Assembly: GCA_025361735.1 (NCBI GenBank)
Contig: JANYKD010000070.1
Coordinates: forward strand, 1 to 36,664
Length of the DNA: 36,664 bases
Reading direction: 5' to 3'
DNA from: Phycisphaerales bacterium
GTDB taxonomy: Bacteria; Planctomycetota; Phycisphaerae; Tepidisphaerales; Tepidisphaeraceae
Below, piece after piece: positions 8,171 through 16,857 of the stretch. Numbering within the stretch: position 1 is the stretch's first letter; every line of letters begins with the position of its first letter. The notes under the pieces were generated by a model. It saw only the letters and a list, made by a program, of their open reading frames with translations. It had not been told where the DNA came from and ran no database searches. Made by a program: the position numbers and the translations under genes.

Positions 8171-10507
8171 TCACTTCACCGTCACCGGAATTCTGATCGT
8201 CCCGATGTCCTTGTCATCGACGCGATACCAGAGGATCCGGTTGTTGAGACTGTCCTCGCCAAACACGTCGATGATGCCGTCGCGCGGGTCGCGGTTGACG
8301 GTCAGGGCGGAGGTGTTGTCCATCCAGCCGGTAGATTTGTCACAGGCTTCGCCAACCTGCATCTGGCCGATCAACAGGCCGTCCGGCGTGTAATGGTAGA
8401 TCACGCCTTTCTCGTACCACCCCAGCATCACGCCAGCGGGTGTGTTGCCGATGCGGCCAGGGATCACATCCATGCCGACGCAGACCTGCGGGAGCCGGGT
8501 TGTGAATAGGACGTTGCCCTTGGCATCGAAGCCGCGGAGCACCCAGCCACCCATCCAGGCGCCGCGGTTCTTTGGCGATTTCCACAGGCCGGTCTTATCC
8601 GTGAAACCGCTGCGGCCGAAGGCGTACACCACGCCGTTGTTGCTACGCGTAGCCATCAGCGGGAAAAACTCCAGCGGTGTAGCGTCCTTCAGGGAAAATT
8701 GCCTGGCCTTGGACCAGTCGTAAACCGGGTTGCCGTTGGCGTCGAGCTTGTCCAGCGGTAATTCCCAGATGGCCCGCGTGTGGTGTTCGCAGTAAAGCAG
8801 ATTTCCCTTGCTGTCGATATTGATGCCAAATGTCACGTAGCGGACATCCGCACCGCGTCCCAGCTTGTGGACGTCCACCTCGGTTGCCTGCATCTTCCCG
8901 TCGCCGTTGCTGTCGGTCCACGACCAGAGGGCCGGCGCATTGGATCGGTCGGCTTTGGGCAATTTGTCGTTGTACTTGCCGTCGGGGCGGGGATTGCGGC
9001 CCGCGATGATGCACGCTGGCCGCAGCGAATCGCCAGCTCTTCGCAGCAGCATCATTCCGTCGCCGTACGACTGGCAGAAGAACTCGTTCTCGCCGAGCCG
9101 GATGATCTTGGGCACACCGTGGTTCTCGCGAAACAACTCCTCATCCCCATTCAGCAGTGTGCCGCGGTATTCCGATTCGCCCTTCTCGCGATCCTTGAGC
9201 AGGAGGCGGTTGAAGCGGGTGTCGATGAACTCATCCGGATGACTCTGGGAGTAGTTTCCGATCGAGCAAAACTCGAGCCCCAGATGGTCCCAGAGACACC
9301 GGCCATCGAGCGCGAAGCGAGAGATCCTCGCTCCGCCGGTGCTGGTCCGGCTGCCGACAACCATGCTGCCAGCGGCATCCACGGCCACGCACGAGAGCTT
9401 GTAGAACCGATCCGGAGCCCAGTCTCCGGGCCGGACCCTGGTCCCAAAGGTGCGCACAAGCGTCGCAAGATTGCCGCGTACATCGTAGATCTTCACCTGC
9501 GACGCGCCACGATCCGCGACGTGGAGCTGGCCATTCCGTGAAAACGTGAGCGAAGGCACGTCGTTCAGTTGTTCCAGCGGCGTGGCGATCATCCGTCCAT
9601 CCAGGTCCACGATGCTGACTTTGGATGCTTCATGGGCCACCCACAGCCGTCCGGCGGCGTCGCCGGACAGCGCGGTGGGCTGTTTGACGCCGAACTCGCC
9701 GGCGGCAGCGCCTGTGTCCTTATCGAACTTGAGAATCCGGTCGCCACGCTGGTCGGCGATGAGCAGCACTTTGCCGACGATGGCCAGGGCCTTGAGCGGC
9801 TCGCTGAAATTGACTTCCCGGCCGGCCGTGTAGACGCGGATGTTTCCGAAATTGTCCCCGGCGCTCAGCGGCGCCGGATCGCCGGTGTTGCGGTTAAAGC
9901 GGCGCACCACATGGCCGCCCCAGAGCGTGGTCTTCTCATCGAGTTTGTCCCGGGTGATGACCGAGAGATAGAGATATTGTCCCGAGATCGCGATCGCATA
10001 GGGAAAACCGTTGGGTGTTCCGTTGCGGACGCGGAAATTGGCGTGCAGCAGCGTGTTGCCATTGCGATCGAGCTTGTTGAAATCCTGTCCGGCTTCCTCC
10101 CAACGGTTGGCGCAGTAGATGCCCCCCTCGTCGTCGATGGCGATCCCGGCGATCGCCGTCTGCACTGTTGGCACTCGCTTGGTGTTGCCCAGGGCGCCCA
10201 CATTGCGATAGACACTCGGGTTGGTCACGACGCGGACTTCGTATGCACTCGCCGCGACGGCCGTTGCGGACTCGTCGCAGCCGTCCCACTCCGCGGTGTG
10301 CTTGCCCGGGTCCATCGGCCGCATGGTCCATAGCGTGCGGAGCAACCGGCCCTGACGGTCGTATACGCCGGCGCTGGTGCTGACGGGTTTGTCGATGGCA
10401 AAGTCGAAGGGCACGGGCTGCGCGGTCGGCTGCGTTGTGGGCTGGGCCACGAGCGATTGGCAGGCGGAGATGGCAACGACAGCGGCCAGCAGTTGCACGA
10501 TTCGCAT
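8171..10507 (-). CDS. exported beta-propeller (NHL-like) protein with FlgD-like Ig domain
   Basis: A 778-residue exported protein of unknown role. The N-terminal signal sequence contains a lipobox-like ISAC (C16), so it may be a lipoprotein; cleavage by signal peptidase I after LVA (residue 21) is the alternative. The mature N-terminus has TTQPTAQP. Then comes a segment of about 70 residues resembling the FlgD-type Ig fold (VYDRQGRLLRTLW ... YEVRVV), followed by many NHL/SMP-30-like propeller blades (for example IAIDDEGGIYCAN and LTFSRNGQLHVAD). The ATG at 10507 has GAGG just upstream; the longer reading frame to 10528 starts with TTG and lacks a ribosome site. Convergent with the NAD operon. 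A role in extracellular sugar binding or turnover is only a guess. Confidence 0.8.
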   Translation of the reverse strand: MRIVQLLAAVVAISACQSLVAQPTTQPTAQPVPFDFAIDKPVSTSAGVYDRQGRLLRTLWTMRPMDPGKHTAEWDGCDESATAVAASAYEVRVVTNPSVYRNVGALGNTKRVPTVQTAIAGIAIDDEGGIYCANRWEEAGQDFNKLDRNGNTLLHANFRVRNGTPNGFPYAIAISGQYLYLSVITRDKLDEKTTLWGGHVVRRFNRNTGDPAPLSAGDNFGNIRVYTAGREVNFSEPLKALAIVGKVLLIADQRGDRILKFDKDTGAAAGEFGVKQPTALSGDAAGRLWVAHEASKVSIVDLDGRMIATPLEQLNDVPSLTFSRNGQLHVADRGASQVKIYDVRGNLATLVRTFGTRVRPGDWAPDRFYKLSCVAVDAAGSMVVGSRTSTGGARISRFALDGRCLWDHLGLEFCSIGNYSQSHPDEFIDTRFNRLLLKDREKGESEYRGTLLNGDEELFRENHGVPKIIRLGENEFFCQSYGDGMMLLRRAGDSLRPACIIAGRNPRPDGKYNDKLPKADRSNAPALWSWTDSNGDGKMQATEVDVHKLGRGADVRYVTFGINIDSKGNLLYCEHHTRAIWELPLDKLDANGNPVYDWSKARQFSLKDATPLEFFPLMATRSNNGVVYAFGRSGFTDKTGLWKSPKNRGAWMGGWVLRGFDAKGNVLFTTRLPQVCVGMDVIPGRIGNTPAGVMLGWYEKGVIYHYTPDGLLIGQMQVGEACDKSTGWMDNTSALTVNRDPRDGIIDVFGEDSLNNRILWYRVDDKDIGTIRIPVTVK

Positions 10508-10594
10508 AGAAGACCTCGGTTGGGTCAACGCTGCCTTAAGGATGTCTCAACAGTGTAGTCGCAGAGTCCTGCGATAATAGCCACATGCGCCCCT

Positions 10595-12001
10595 CTATGC
10601 GCCGTGCTTCCACGATGCCTCGATTTCCTCAAGCGTCCGGCCCTTGGTTTCGGGCAGGAAAAGGAGCACGAAGATCATGCTTGCCAGCGAGCAGATGCCG
10701 TAGATCCAGAACGTCCGTGCGCCACCCAGCGACTTGTTCAGCACTGGAAACGTAAACGCCACCACGCAGTCGGCCGCCCAGATCGTGAACACACCCACCG
10801 ACGACGCCCGGCCGCGGATACGGCCCGGGAATATCTCCGAGATCATGATCCATGGAATGGGCCCCATTGCCATCGCAAACGCCGCGATGAAGGCCATGAG
10901 GCAGATCAGCACGCCCGGTCCTTTGTGTCCGATGTGGAACATCAGGCCGGCCGCGGCCAGGGACAGCGCCTGGATCGCGGTGCCGATTATGAGCAAGAGC
11001 TTGCGGCCGGCCCGGTCGACGCAGGCGATGGCAACGAACGTAAACAGCAGGTTGATTCCGCCGATATACACCGTCGAGGCAAAGGCGCTATCCACGCTGC
11101 CGCCCGCGCTCTTGAAGATCTCGGGTGCGTAATAGATGACGGAGTTGATGCCGCTGAATTGCGCGAAGATCGCCAGGGCCACTGCGATCAGGAGCGGCCG
11201 CTGGTATGCCGGAGTGAACAGTTCCCCAAAGTGTCCTTCCTCCTCGGCGGCGGCGGCAAGAACCTGTGAAAGCTCCTTCTCCGCGGCCGCTGCGCTCGTG
11301 AATTTCGTGAGGATGCGCCGGGCCAGGTCCATTTGTCCGTTCACGGCCAGCCAGCGCGGGCTTTCGGGCACGGCGAGCAGCAAGACGAGAAAGACGGCCG
11401 ACGGCAGCGAGATCGACCCCAGCATCCAGCGCCAGCCCCAGAGCGTGTTCCACGTGGTGTCGCCCATGCGCTGGATCAGCAGGTTTGTGAAGAACACGAC
11501 AAAGATGCCGATGACGATTCCAAGTTGAAACAAGGCACACAGCCGGCCGCGGTGTTTCTCCGGTGAGATCTCGGCGATGTAGACCGGGCAGATCATGGAT
11601 GAGGCCCCGACTCCCAGTCCGCCGAAAAACCTGGCCATGAGCAACTGCGAGAACGTCTGCGGAATTGCCGAGGCCACGCCCGACACGATGTAGATGACGG
11701 CGCAAAGGATCAATACGGTTTTACGTCCGAAGCGGTCGCTGAGGAATCCGGCGCACATTGCGCCCGGAACGCACCCGAGAATCACGCTGGCTCCGGCCCA
11801 GCCGGTTTGCGTGGAAGTGAGACTGAAATGCGTCTCCAGGAATCCCACAGCGCCTGAAATCACGGCCGTGTCGTAGCCAAATAGCAGCCCACCGATGGCC
11901 GTGATCGAGGTGATGAAAACGATGAGCCCGAGGTTCGTTTTGGAGCCTGTTTCGTAGTCGATCGGATGTGCCGGTATCGGTGATCGGGTTGGAGCATCCA
12001 T
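10595..12001 (-). CDS. sugar-porter family MFS transporter
   Basis: A 468-residue, 12-helix inner-membrane transporter of the sugar porter subfamily (XylE/GLUT-like), probably a proton-coupled monosaccharide importer. Family signatures are visible: GGLLFGYDTAVISGA near 37-51, the A-loop motif DRFGRK after helix 2, PESPRWL before the central loop, FAQFSGINSVIYYAPEIF in helix 7, a second DRAGRK, and PETKGRTLEEIE at the C-terminus. The tandem Q/N-rich helix 7 signature supports hexose or pentose transport, but the sugar cannot be read from sequence. It lies 87 bp upstream of, and in the same direction as, the propeller gene, and is divergent from the GH18 gene across about 158 bp that probably hold both promoters. 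Confidence 0.92.
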   Translation of the reverse strand: MDAPTRSPIPAHPIDYETGSKTNLGLIVFITSITAIGGLLFGYDTAVISGAVGFLETHFSLTSTQTGWAGASVILGCVPGAMCAGFLSDRFGRKTVLILCAVIYIVSGVASAIPQTFSQLLMARFFGGLGVGASSMICPVYIAEISPEKHRGRLCALFQLGIVIGIFVVFFTNLLIQRMGDTTWNTLWGWRWMLGSISLPSAVFLVLLLAVPESPRWLAVNGQMDLARRILTKFTSAAAAEKELSQVLAAAAEEEGHFGELFTPAYQRPLLIAVALAIFAQFSGINSVIYYAPEIFKSAGGSVDSAFASTVYIGGINLLFTFVAIACVDRAGRKLLLIIGTAIQALSLAAAGLMFHIGHKGPGVLICLMAFIAAFAMAMGPIPWIMISEIFPGRIRGRASSVGVFTIWAADCVVAFTFPVLNKSLGGARTFWIYGICSLASMIFVLLFLPETKGRTLEEIEASWKHGA

Positions 12002-12159
12002 GCCGGTGACTATACCCCGCTGGTTTTATTTGGACAAACCCTGACACCAGGCAAGCGTCGCGACTGCGAGACCGCCGTGGTCAATCCTCACTGCCCAATT
12101 CTGAGGGTTCTGATACGATCACCGCCTTGTTCGGTGCCACGTTTAGAGGAACGCTCCAC

Positions 12160-13161
12160 ATGCACGATTCAAACCGTACTTCGTATCGCATCCTGGCCTC
12201 CTGCTGGCTCCTCCTGTTCTCGGCGAGCGCCCTCGCCGAGCACAAGGTCGTCGCCTACGTTCCCAACTGGGTGGATCTCAAGTCACTTTCGGAGACCATT
12301 GATTACGCCAGGATCACCCACATCAACATTGCGTTCGAGAATCCCAGCAATGACGATGGCGACCTGTCCTTCAACCGAATGAACGAAGTCCTCCTGGCCA
12401 AAGCCCATGCAAACCACGTGAAGGTGCTGATCTCCATTGGTGGCGGATCCGCTTCGGGCAACAAGACGCTGCTTGCCCGATACTTCCTGCTCATCAGCGA
12501 TGCCAGGCGTGCCGCGTTCGTCGCAAAGTTGGCTGAGTATGTGGTAAAGCACAATTTCGATGGCCTTGATGTGGACATCGAAGGCCCATCGATCAACAAG
12601 GACTATGGGGTATTCATCCAGGATCTCGCCAAGGCCATGAGGCCCAGTGGCAAGCTGCTGACGGCGGCTCTCTCCAAGGGCTATGGGGGCAGCAAAGTCC
12701 CCGACTCGGTATTTGAGCACTTCGAGTTTGTCAACATCATGGCGTACGACGGGGCCGGTTACTGGGAACCCAACGCGCCCGGCCAGCACTCGTCCCTCGA
12801 CTTCGCCAGGGACAACGTGACCTATTGGTTGGCCCGGGGACTTCCTAAATCCAAAGCCGTCCTGGGCGTGCCGTTCTATGGCTATGGCTTTGGGGATGCC
12901 TTCCGCAAGCGAGACTATCCTTACTCGGCGATTATCGCCGCCTATCCCGGTGCCGAGAATACCGATCAGGTGGGCAACATCATCTGGTACAACGGCATCC
13001 CCACAATCAAGGCCAAGAGCAAGTACGTTGTCGATCAGGGCCTCGCCGGTGTCATGATCTGGTCACTCGACTACGACGTCAAAGGCGCCCGCTCGCTGCT
13101 CTCCGCCATCCATGAAACCCTCACGGCCGGCGCACCAACGTCCGCAATGGACAAGCCGTGA
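12160..13161 (+). CDS. exported GH18 (chitinase-like) glycoside hydrolase
   Basis: A 333-residue secreted protein: signal peptide with likely cleavage after SALA (residue 26), then a single GH18 TIM barrel. The catalytic DGLDVDIE motif is intact at 134-141 with E141 as proton donor, SIGGG (82-86) precedes it and MAYD follows, as in active chitinases and endo-N-acetylglucosaminidases. No chitin-binding module is visible. The ATG at 12160 follows AGAGGA (12145-12150); the reading frame is open to a TTG at 12127. Divergent from the sugar-porter gene, so a hydrolyse-and-import pair is plausible but unproven. It may act on GlcNAc polymers from fungi, arthropods or peptidoglycan-like glycans. Confidence 0.88.
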   Translation: MHDSNRTSYRILASCWLLLFSASALAEHKVVAYVPNWVDLKSLSETIDYARITHINIAFENPSNDDGDLSFNRMNEVLLAKAHANHVKVLISIGGGSASGNKTLLARYFLLISDARRAAFVAKLAEYVVKHNFDGLDVDIEGPSINKDYGVFIQDLAKAMRPSGKLLTAALSKGYGGSKVPDSVFEHFEFVNIMAYDGAGYWEPNAPGQHSSLDFARDNVTYWLARGLPKSKAVLGVPFYGYGFGDAFRKRDYPYSAIIAAYPGAENTDQVGNIIWYNGIPTIKAKSKYVVDQGLAGVMIWSLDYDVKGARSLLSAIHETLTAGAPTSAMDKP

Positions 13162-13225
13162 TGATTGGTACAACCGGCTACGCACAGGATCGAGCAACGA
13201 GCAAGCTGCTGGTGGCAATAATGAA

Positions 13226-13247
13226 GAAAACCCCTGAACAACAGGGG
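13226..13247 (-). terminator. Rho-independent terminator behind the tRNA-Ser fragment
   Basis: On the minus strand the stem CCCCTG / CAGGGG (13231-13236 and 13242-13247) closes a 5-nt loop and is followed by TTTTCTT. It lies 8 bp beyond the 3' end of the tRNA-Ser remnant, the expected place for that gene's original terminator. Confidence 0.7.
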
Positions 13248-13255
13248 CTCTTAAA

Positions 13256-13318
13256 CGGAGGAGGAGGGATTCGAACCCCCGGTACCCTTTCGGGCACGCC
13301 GGTTTTCAAAGCCGGTCC
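13256..13318 (-). pseudogene. 3' part of a tRNA-Ser(UGA) gene
   Basis: Read on the minus strand, this stretch contains an anticodon arm with loop TTTGAAA (anticodon TGA), a long class II variable arm (GTGCCC-GAAA-GGGTAC), a T arm with loop TTCGAAT, the acceptor strand CTCCTCC and discriminator G. The 5' acceptor strand and D arm are absent: the sequence upstream bears no resemblance to them. The anticodon stem also carries a C-A mismatch at position 31-39. It is therefore a remnant, not a working tRNA. tRNA 3' ends are the usual integration target of integrative elements, so this is probably an attachment-site scar. Confidence 0.75.
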
Positions 13319-13330
13319 CGCAAATTCACA

Positions 13331-13355
13331 ACCACTTACAATAGCACCACTTACA
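13331..13355. repeat. paired 10-bp direct repeats next to the tRNA fragment
   Basis: ACCACTTACA occurs at 13331-13340 and again at 13346-13355, starting about 13 bp beyond the tRNA-like sequence. Short direct repeats beside an att core are typical of integrase arm-type sites. No intact integrase gene is present in the window. Confidence 0.45.
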
Positions 13356-13448
13356 GAATCGGCGAAGAATCGCTTGTCACCTGACTTGTATCCTGGCTTG
13401 TCGGAATACCCGGAACTGGCCGACGTGCTCCGAGCTTGGCCGAAGCTG

Positions 13449-13817
13449 TCATCTGCCCTTGCTTTCCGCAGCGTCAATCGGACGAGCATTCGGTTCCCCG
13501 GCGGTCGCCTCGCTCACGGGGATGGCCTGCTGCGGCGAGTCTGGTTCAACGGTACGCGTGCCATCGACAAAGACCCACACCAAGCCGTAGCCCAAAGGAC
13601 AGATGATGATCGCCAGAAGAGCGCTGGCAGGAGCAATGTAGTCCCAGGTGGTTATCTCCGACTCACCCATCGGTGGCCCTTGGAGCACCGTAAGCACAAA
13701 GACAGCGGCACACAGGAGATGGAAGACACCGATGCAAACAATCGCCTTGGACCGGCGTGACGCGGGACGGGGCGATTCATTTGGTGCGTAGTAATCAAGC
13801 GTGCCCATGGCCGGCAT
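13449..13817 (-). CDS. small two-helix membrane protein
   Basis: A 122-residue protein with two clear hydrophobic segments (about 25-46 and 62-86) between polar ends; function not recognised. The N-terminus (MGTLDYYAPNE) resembles small membrane proteins that are common in Planctomycetes, which is a recollection and not a search result. Start is either ATG at 13817, preceded by GAAGG, or the in-frame ATG at 13808. Antisense to the longer plus-strand reading frame over the tRNA fragment, which is not considered coding. Ends roughly 95 bp from the direct repeats. Confidence 0.6.
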   Translation of the reverse strand: MPAMGTLDYYAPNESPRPASRRSKAIVCIGVFHLLCAAVFVLTVLQGPPMGESEITTWDYIAPASALLAIIICPLGYGLVWVFVDGTRTVEPDSPQQAIPVSEATAGEPNARPIDAAESKGR

Positions 13818-13879
13818 TATACCTTCAGCCGGTTCGCAGAAAGCAACGGCGGGACCGTGAAGAACACGAGGATTTGCAG

Positions 13880-14587
13880 ATGAAGATCATCATCCCCTCC
13901 AAAGGTCGAGCCAACGCCATTGGCGACAAGGCCCTCCGCCTCTTCCCCGACGCCACCGTCTGTGTTGGCGAGGATGAGCAGGACGCCTACGCCAAGGTCA
14001 GCCAGAACCTGCTGGTACACCCCGCCGGCGTCATCGGCATCGGTCCGCTACGGCAGTGGGTGCTGGACCACGTCGAGGATCCGTGCGTGGTCATGGTCGA
14101 TGACGACGTGACGCACGCCTACAGCCAAGTCGGATTCCACAAGCGTCGCATTGAGGATGCCGACACTGTCCGGGCCATTGTCGAACGGATGGCGATCCTA
14201 ACCACGGACGCGGGTGTGAGGGTCTTCGGCTTCACCCAGGCGGCCCGGCCGATGTCATATGCGAACTTCCGGCCATTCGGCCTCAACACCTGGGTGGGCG
14301 GGTTGGTCGGCATCATCGGTCGCGAGTTGCGCTACGACACGACGCTGCTGCTGCGTGCCGATATCGACTTCTGCCTCCAGTCGCTGCTGCATGACCGGAT
14401 CGTGCTGGTGGACGCCCGGTACAGTTTCATCCACACCCGGTTCGGGGAAGCAGGCGGAAGCGCACGGCAGAGATCGTCGGAGCCTCACGAGCAGGCGATT
14501 CGCTACCTCCGCCGCAAATGGGGGCCGTACCTGGACCATGTGCCGGCGAAGGGGACGATACGGCTTGTGGTGAGGGTGGAGAGGTGA
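13880..14587 (+). CDS. GT-A-fold glycosyltransferase-like protein (TAGT-like)
   Basis: A 235-residue protein that begins with the nucleotide-sugar-binding pattern MKIIIPSKGRA and carries an acidic VMVDDDV motif near residue 70, as in GT-A transferases that bind UDP-sugar and metal through a DxD-like motif. A second acidic site, RADIDFCLQ, follows. The layout recalls the TET-associated glycosyltransferases (TAGT) found in phages and mobile elements, where they modify hypermodified DNA bases; no TET/JBP oxygenase is present here, so that role is speculative. The ATG at 13880 follows GAGG at 13868-13871; the longer frame to 13757 runs through noncoding-looking sequence. Surrounded by possible att remnants, which fits a mobile origin. 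Confidence 0.6.
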   Translation: MKIIIPSKGRANAIGDKALRLFPDATVCVGEDEQDAYAKVSQNLLVHPAGVIGIGPLRQWVLDHVEDPCVVMVDDDVTHAYSQVGFHKRRIEDADTVRAIVERMAILTTDAGVRVFGFTQAARPMSYANFRPFGLNTWVGGLVGIIGRELRYDTTLLLRADIDFCLQSLLHDRIVLVDARYSFIHTRFGEAGGSARQRSSEPHEQAIRYLRRKWGPYLDHVPAKGTIRLVVRVER

Positions 14588-14602
14588 ACGCTCAAGTTGA
14601 GT

Positions 14603-14625
14603 CAGTTCAAATCCTGTTACGCCGG
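14603..14625 (+). other. possible second tRNA 3'-end remnant
   Basis: The sequence has a T-loop-like TTCAAAT followed by CCTGTT and ACGCCGG, the order expected of a tRNA T arm and acceptor strand, but the 5' T-stem does not pair well. A short hairpin (CCTTG/CAAGG) follows near 14638-14652. It could be another att remnant, bounding the segment that holds the glycosyltransferase. Weak evidence. Confidence 0.25.
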
Positions 14626-14824
14626 AGATTCCATACTCCTTGCGTGGCAAGGGTGTTTCGTTGGGGTGTGACGGAATTTGGCCTTTCCGCTAAAATCAGC
14701 GTGAAAACGGACTCTCTACGAGCGGTCGCATCACTTCACGGTAGCGTTTGGACTTGAGCGTGGAGGGATAGAATTGCGATGTCCACAGTGACGCACAAAC
14801 GTGTGCAAGGATGCAGCCGATCAT

Positions 14825-16696
14825 ATGGATAACCACGCTTCAAACGATCAGAGTCCTTCCCATCTACATCCTGATCCGGAGTCAAGAGGATCCTGGCTGG
14901 CTACGTCCCTTCGAATCATTCAATGGATCCTTCTCACTGTCGGATTTCAATGTGCAGTCCGAGCTGACTGGGCGCTTATTGAACGAACGCTCGCTCCTGG
15001 CGGTTGGGCCCTGCAGTACGCCATCTCTCTCGCCGCCTTCGCCGCAGCCTTGTTCTTAGCCAGCCGCATTCTCGCGTTCTGCCCGCGTTCCTTCTGGCCG
15101 AGTGCGTCTTGGCGCGCGGCCATCGTGGGAAAGCTACTCTACGTCAATGCTGTGCATACCCTGACGTTGGCGCCTGCCGAACTCCTCACGCATGGCCCTA
15201 CTCCACTTTTTGGCTGGGCCGCGGCGGCTGCAGTCATTTCCATCATAGTCGCGCTCGTCGCGGGGCGTGCTATCGCGATGGCGAAACAGAAGAGAAGGAA
15301 CACCTTCGCCCTACGTATTGCGAAGGGGCAAATCATAACGGATTTTGTCCTGTTCTTACGCCCATTCTCTCAGGAGAGGTTGGTTCGCATCTCTGAACGG
15401 GCCTCATGGTTGGAGATGCTTGCGCGCTCTGCCGATCCGGTATCCTTCGGACTCGGCCAAGACGAATACCTCGAGACGTCTCTTGCATCAGCATTCGATG
15501 GCATTCCCACGCTCGCCCTTGGCTGGCATGAGGACTATGTTGGAGCCGGAAGGATTGAAACCACAGATAACAACTGGGACAAGGCTTTTCAGGACCTCGC
15601 CCAACGCGCCAAACGCATAGTCTTCTTTCCCCACACCAGCAAGGGGACGATGCAGGAACTTTCTTTTCTGGCAAGTGCCGCGGCATTGCTTGACAAGACA
15701 ACGTTCGTCTGCCCACCCTGCCAGGCCTTCGACGACCAATGGAGCAGGACCAGGGCTGCCGCAGAAGCGTTCGGCCTACAGTTTCCTCCATTTAAGTCTC
15801 AAGGCCTCATGTTTCGCTTCAAATCGGGTGCTGGTTCAGCCTGCGAACGGTGGCCTATGGAGCATTGGTCAGCAAGTGAGATACGCAAGCTGGTCCTCGG
15901 GTCGTCGCCGCTCGTTTGGAACGTGCCCAAATCTGTGGCAATCACGCAATACATGCGGACGAGTCGCTTTGGGGCAACGTCTCAGGAACCCGGAGACTCC
16001 ACAAAATGGGAACTTCCGCTCGTTGATCAGAAATGGGAGCACCTCCTGACATCTCGCATTTCGGGCGATCTCTGCCGCGTTCTCGGTCCGAATCCGGATC
16101 CTTCAGAGCGTAATCCACTTCATTTTGTCCGACTCGCTGTTGTCGGCCGGTTGGTCACATCGGCGACGTTTCTGGTCTTGTTGTCTAAGCTTCCCTTCCT
16201 CAGCGCGACCGGGCTCGCTTTCACGGAGATTTCGATCTGGCTGGCAGTCCCGATCGTGCTTAGTGTTTGGCTGACCACGTTGGGTCTGTGCTCGGCGCTC
16301 AGAGACCGGTCTCTGCAAGGTATTATTGAATGGTGGGAAAATCGTGCCCACCTGATTGCTTGCAGGGAGACGGTCGATGCCGTCGTTCGCAGCGGCCTCT
16401 GGTCGGGCTTCACGACGATAGCTCTTGTCATCGCCTCAAAGCTCGCCTGGGCAGGCGTGCTATGGCTCGCATACCTTCGATGGGGCTGGACCGGGGCAGT
16501 CGCCAACTTCGTCCTGCTATTTCTCTTTACACCCCCTTGGAAACACGACATGTTGACGCGCTTTCAAAGAATAGCCCCAGATTACACCGCCTCAGTTTGC
16601 GATTCGCCAGCGCCCGAAGCTTCCCATTCGGATCGCGAAACCGAGCGTTGCGAATCGGCCACGCCCCAATATAGAGACGAGGGAAGCGGAATATGA
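14825..16696 (+). CDS. multi-pass membrane protein with central Rossmann/TIR-like domain
   Basis: About 623 residues. N-terminal hydrophobic segments (about 25-155), a soluble middle (about 165-435) and two C-terminal helical hairpins (about 440-570). The middle starts with VLFLRPFSQE and runs through LETSLASAFDGIPTLALG, an aromatic/Asp-rich loop (DNNWDKAFQDLAQRAKRIVFF) and GTMQELSFL. This order recalls bacterial membrane proteins with a LRSF...D / GAAR / W / WEL pattern that are often grouped with TIR-like Rossmannoid folds; the link is from memory. The start is uncertain: ATG at 14825 has AAGGA 13 nt upstream, and a GTG at 14801 has no ribosome site. By eye it is less GC-rich than its neighbours. 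Convergent with the TIR-NB-ARC gene, which makes a defence role a reasonable guess. Confidence 0.65.
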   Translation: MDNHASNDQSPSHLHPDPESRGSWLATSLRIIQWILLTVGFQCAVRADWALIERTLAPGGWALQYAISLAAFAAALFLASRILAFCPRSFWPSASWRAAIVGKLLYVNAVHTLTLAPAELLTHGPTPLFGWAAAAAVISIIVALVAGRAIAMAKQKRRNTFALRIAKGQIITDFVLFLRPFSQERLVRISERASWLEMLARSADPVSFGLGQDEYLETSLASAFDGIPTLALGWHEDYVGAGRIETTDNNWDKAFQDLAQRAKRIVFFPHTSKGTMQELSFLASAAALLDKTTFVCPPCQAFDDQWSRTRAAAEAFGLQFPPFKSQGLMFRFKSGAGSACERWPMEHWSASEIRKLVLGSSPLVWNVPKSVAITQYMRTSRFGATSQEPGDSTKWELPLVDQKWEHLLTSRISGDLCRVLGPNPDPSERNPLHFVRLAVVGRLVTSATFLVLLSKLPFLSATGLAFTEISIWLAVPIVLSVWLTTLGLCSALRDRSLQGIIEWWENRAHLIACRETVDAVVRSGLWSGFTTIALVIASKLAWAGVLWLAYLRWGWTGAVANFVLLFLFTPPWKHDMLTRFQRIAPDYTASVCDSPAPEASHSDRETERCESATPQYRDEGSGI

Positions 16697-16857
16697 AACA
16701 GAAACCGTCTCGATTGTCTTTCATTCAGCTAAGTCAGCTCACCGGGGGCATAGAGTGCTGAAGGGCCGCCGGTATCCCCCCCTGAACGGTCACGCGACGT
16801 CCGATAGCCAGTGGTCCACTGGAGGTTCGACACCGCCCCGCTGGTTGCACGCGGGAC

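Noticed and set aside
13158-13760. 200-codon plus-strand reading frame after the GH18 gene
   Set aside because: It reads through the terminator and tRNA-Ser remnant (giving the well-known GGGGIRTPGT artefact peptide) and then runs antisense to a better membrane-protein gene.
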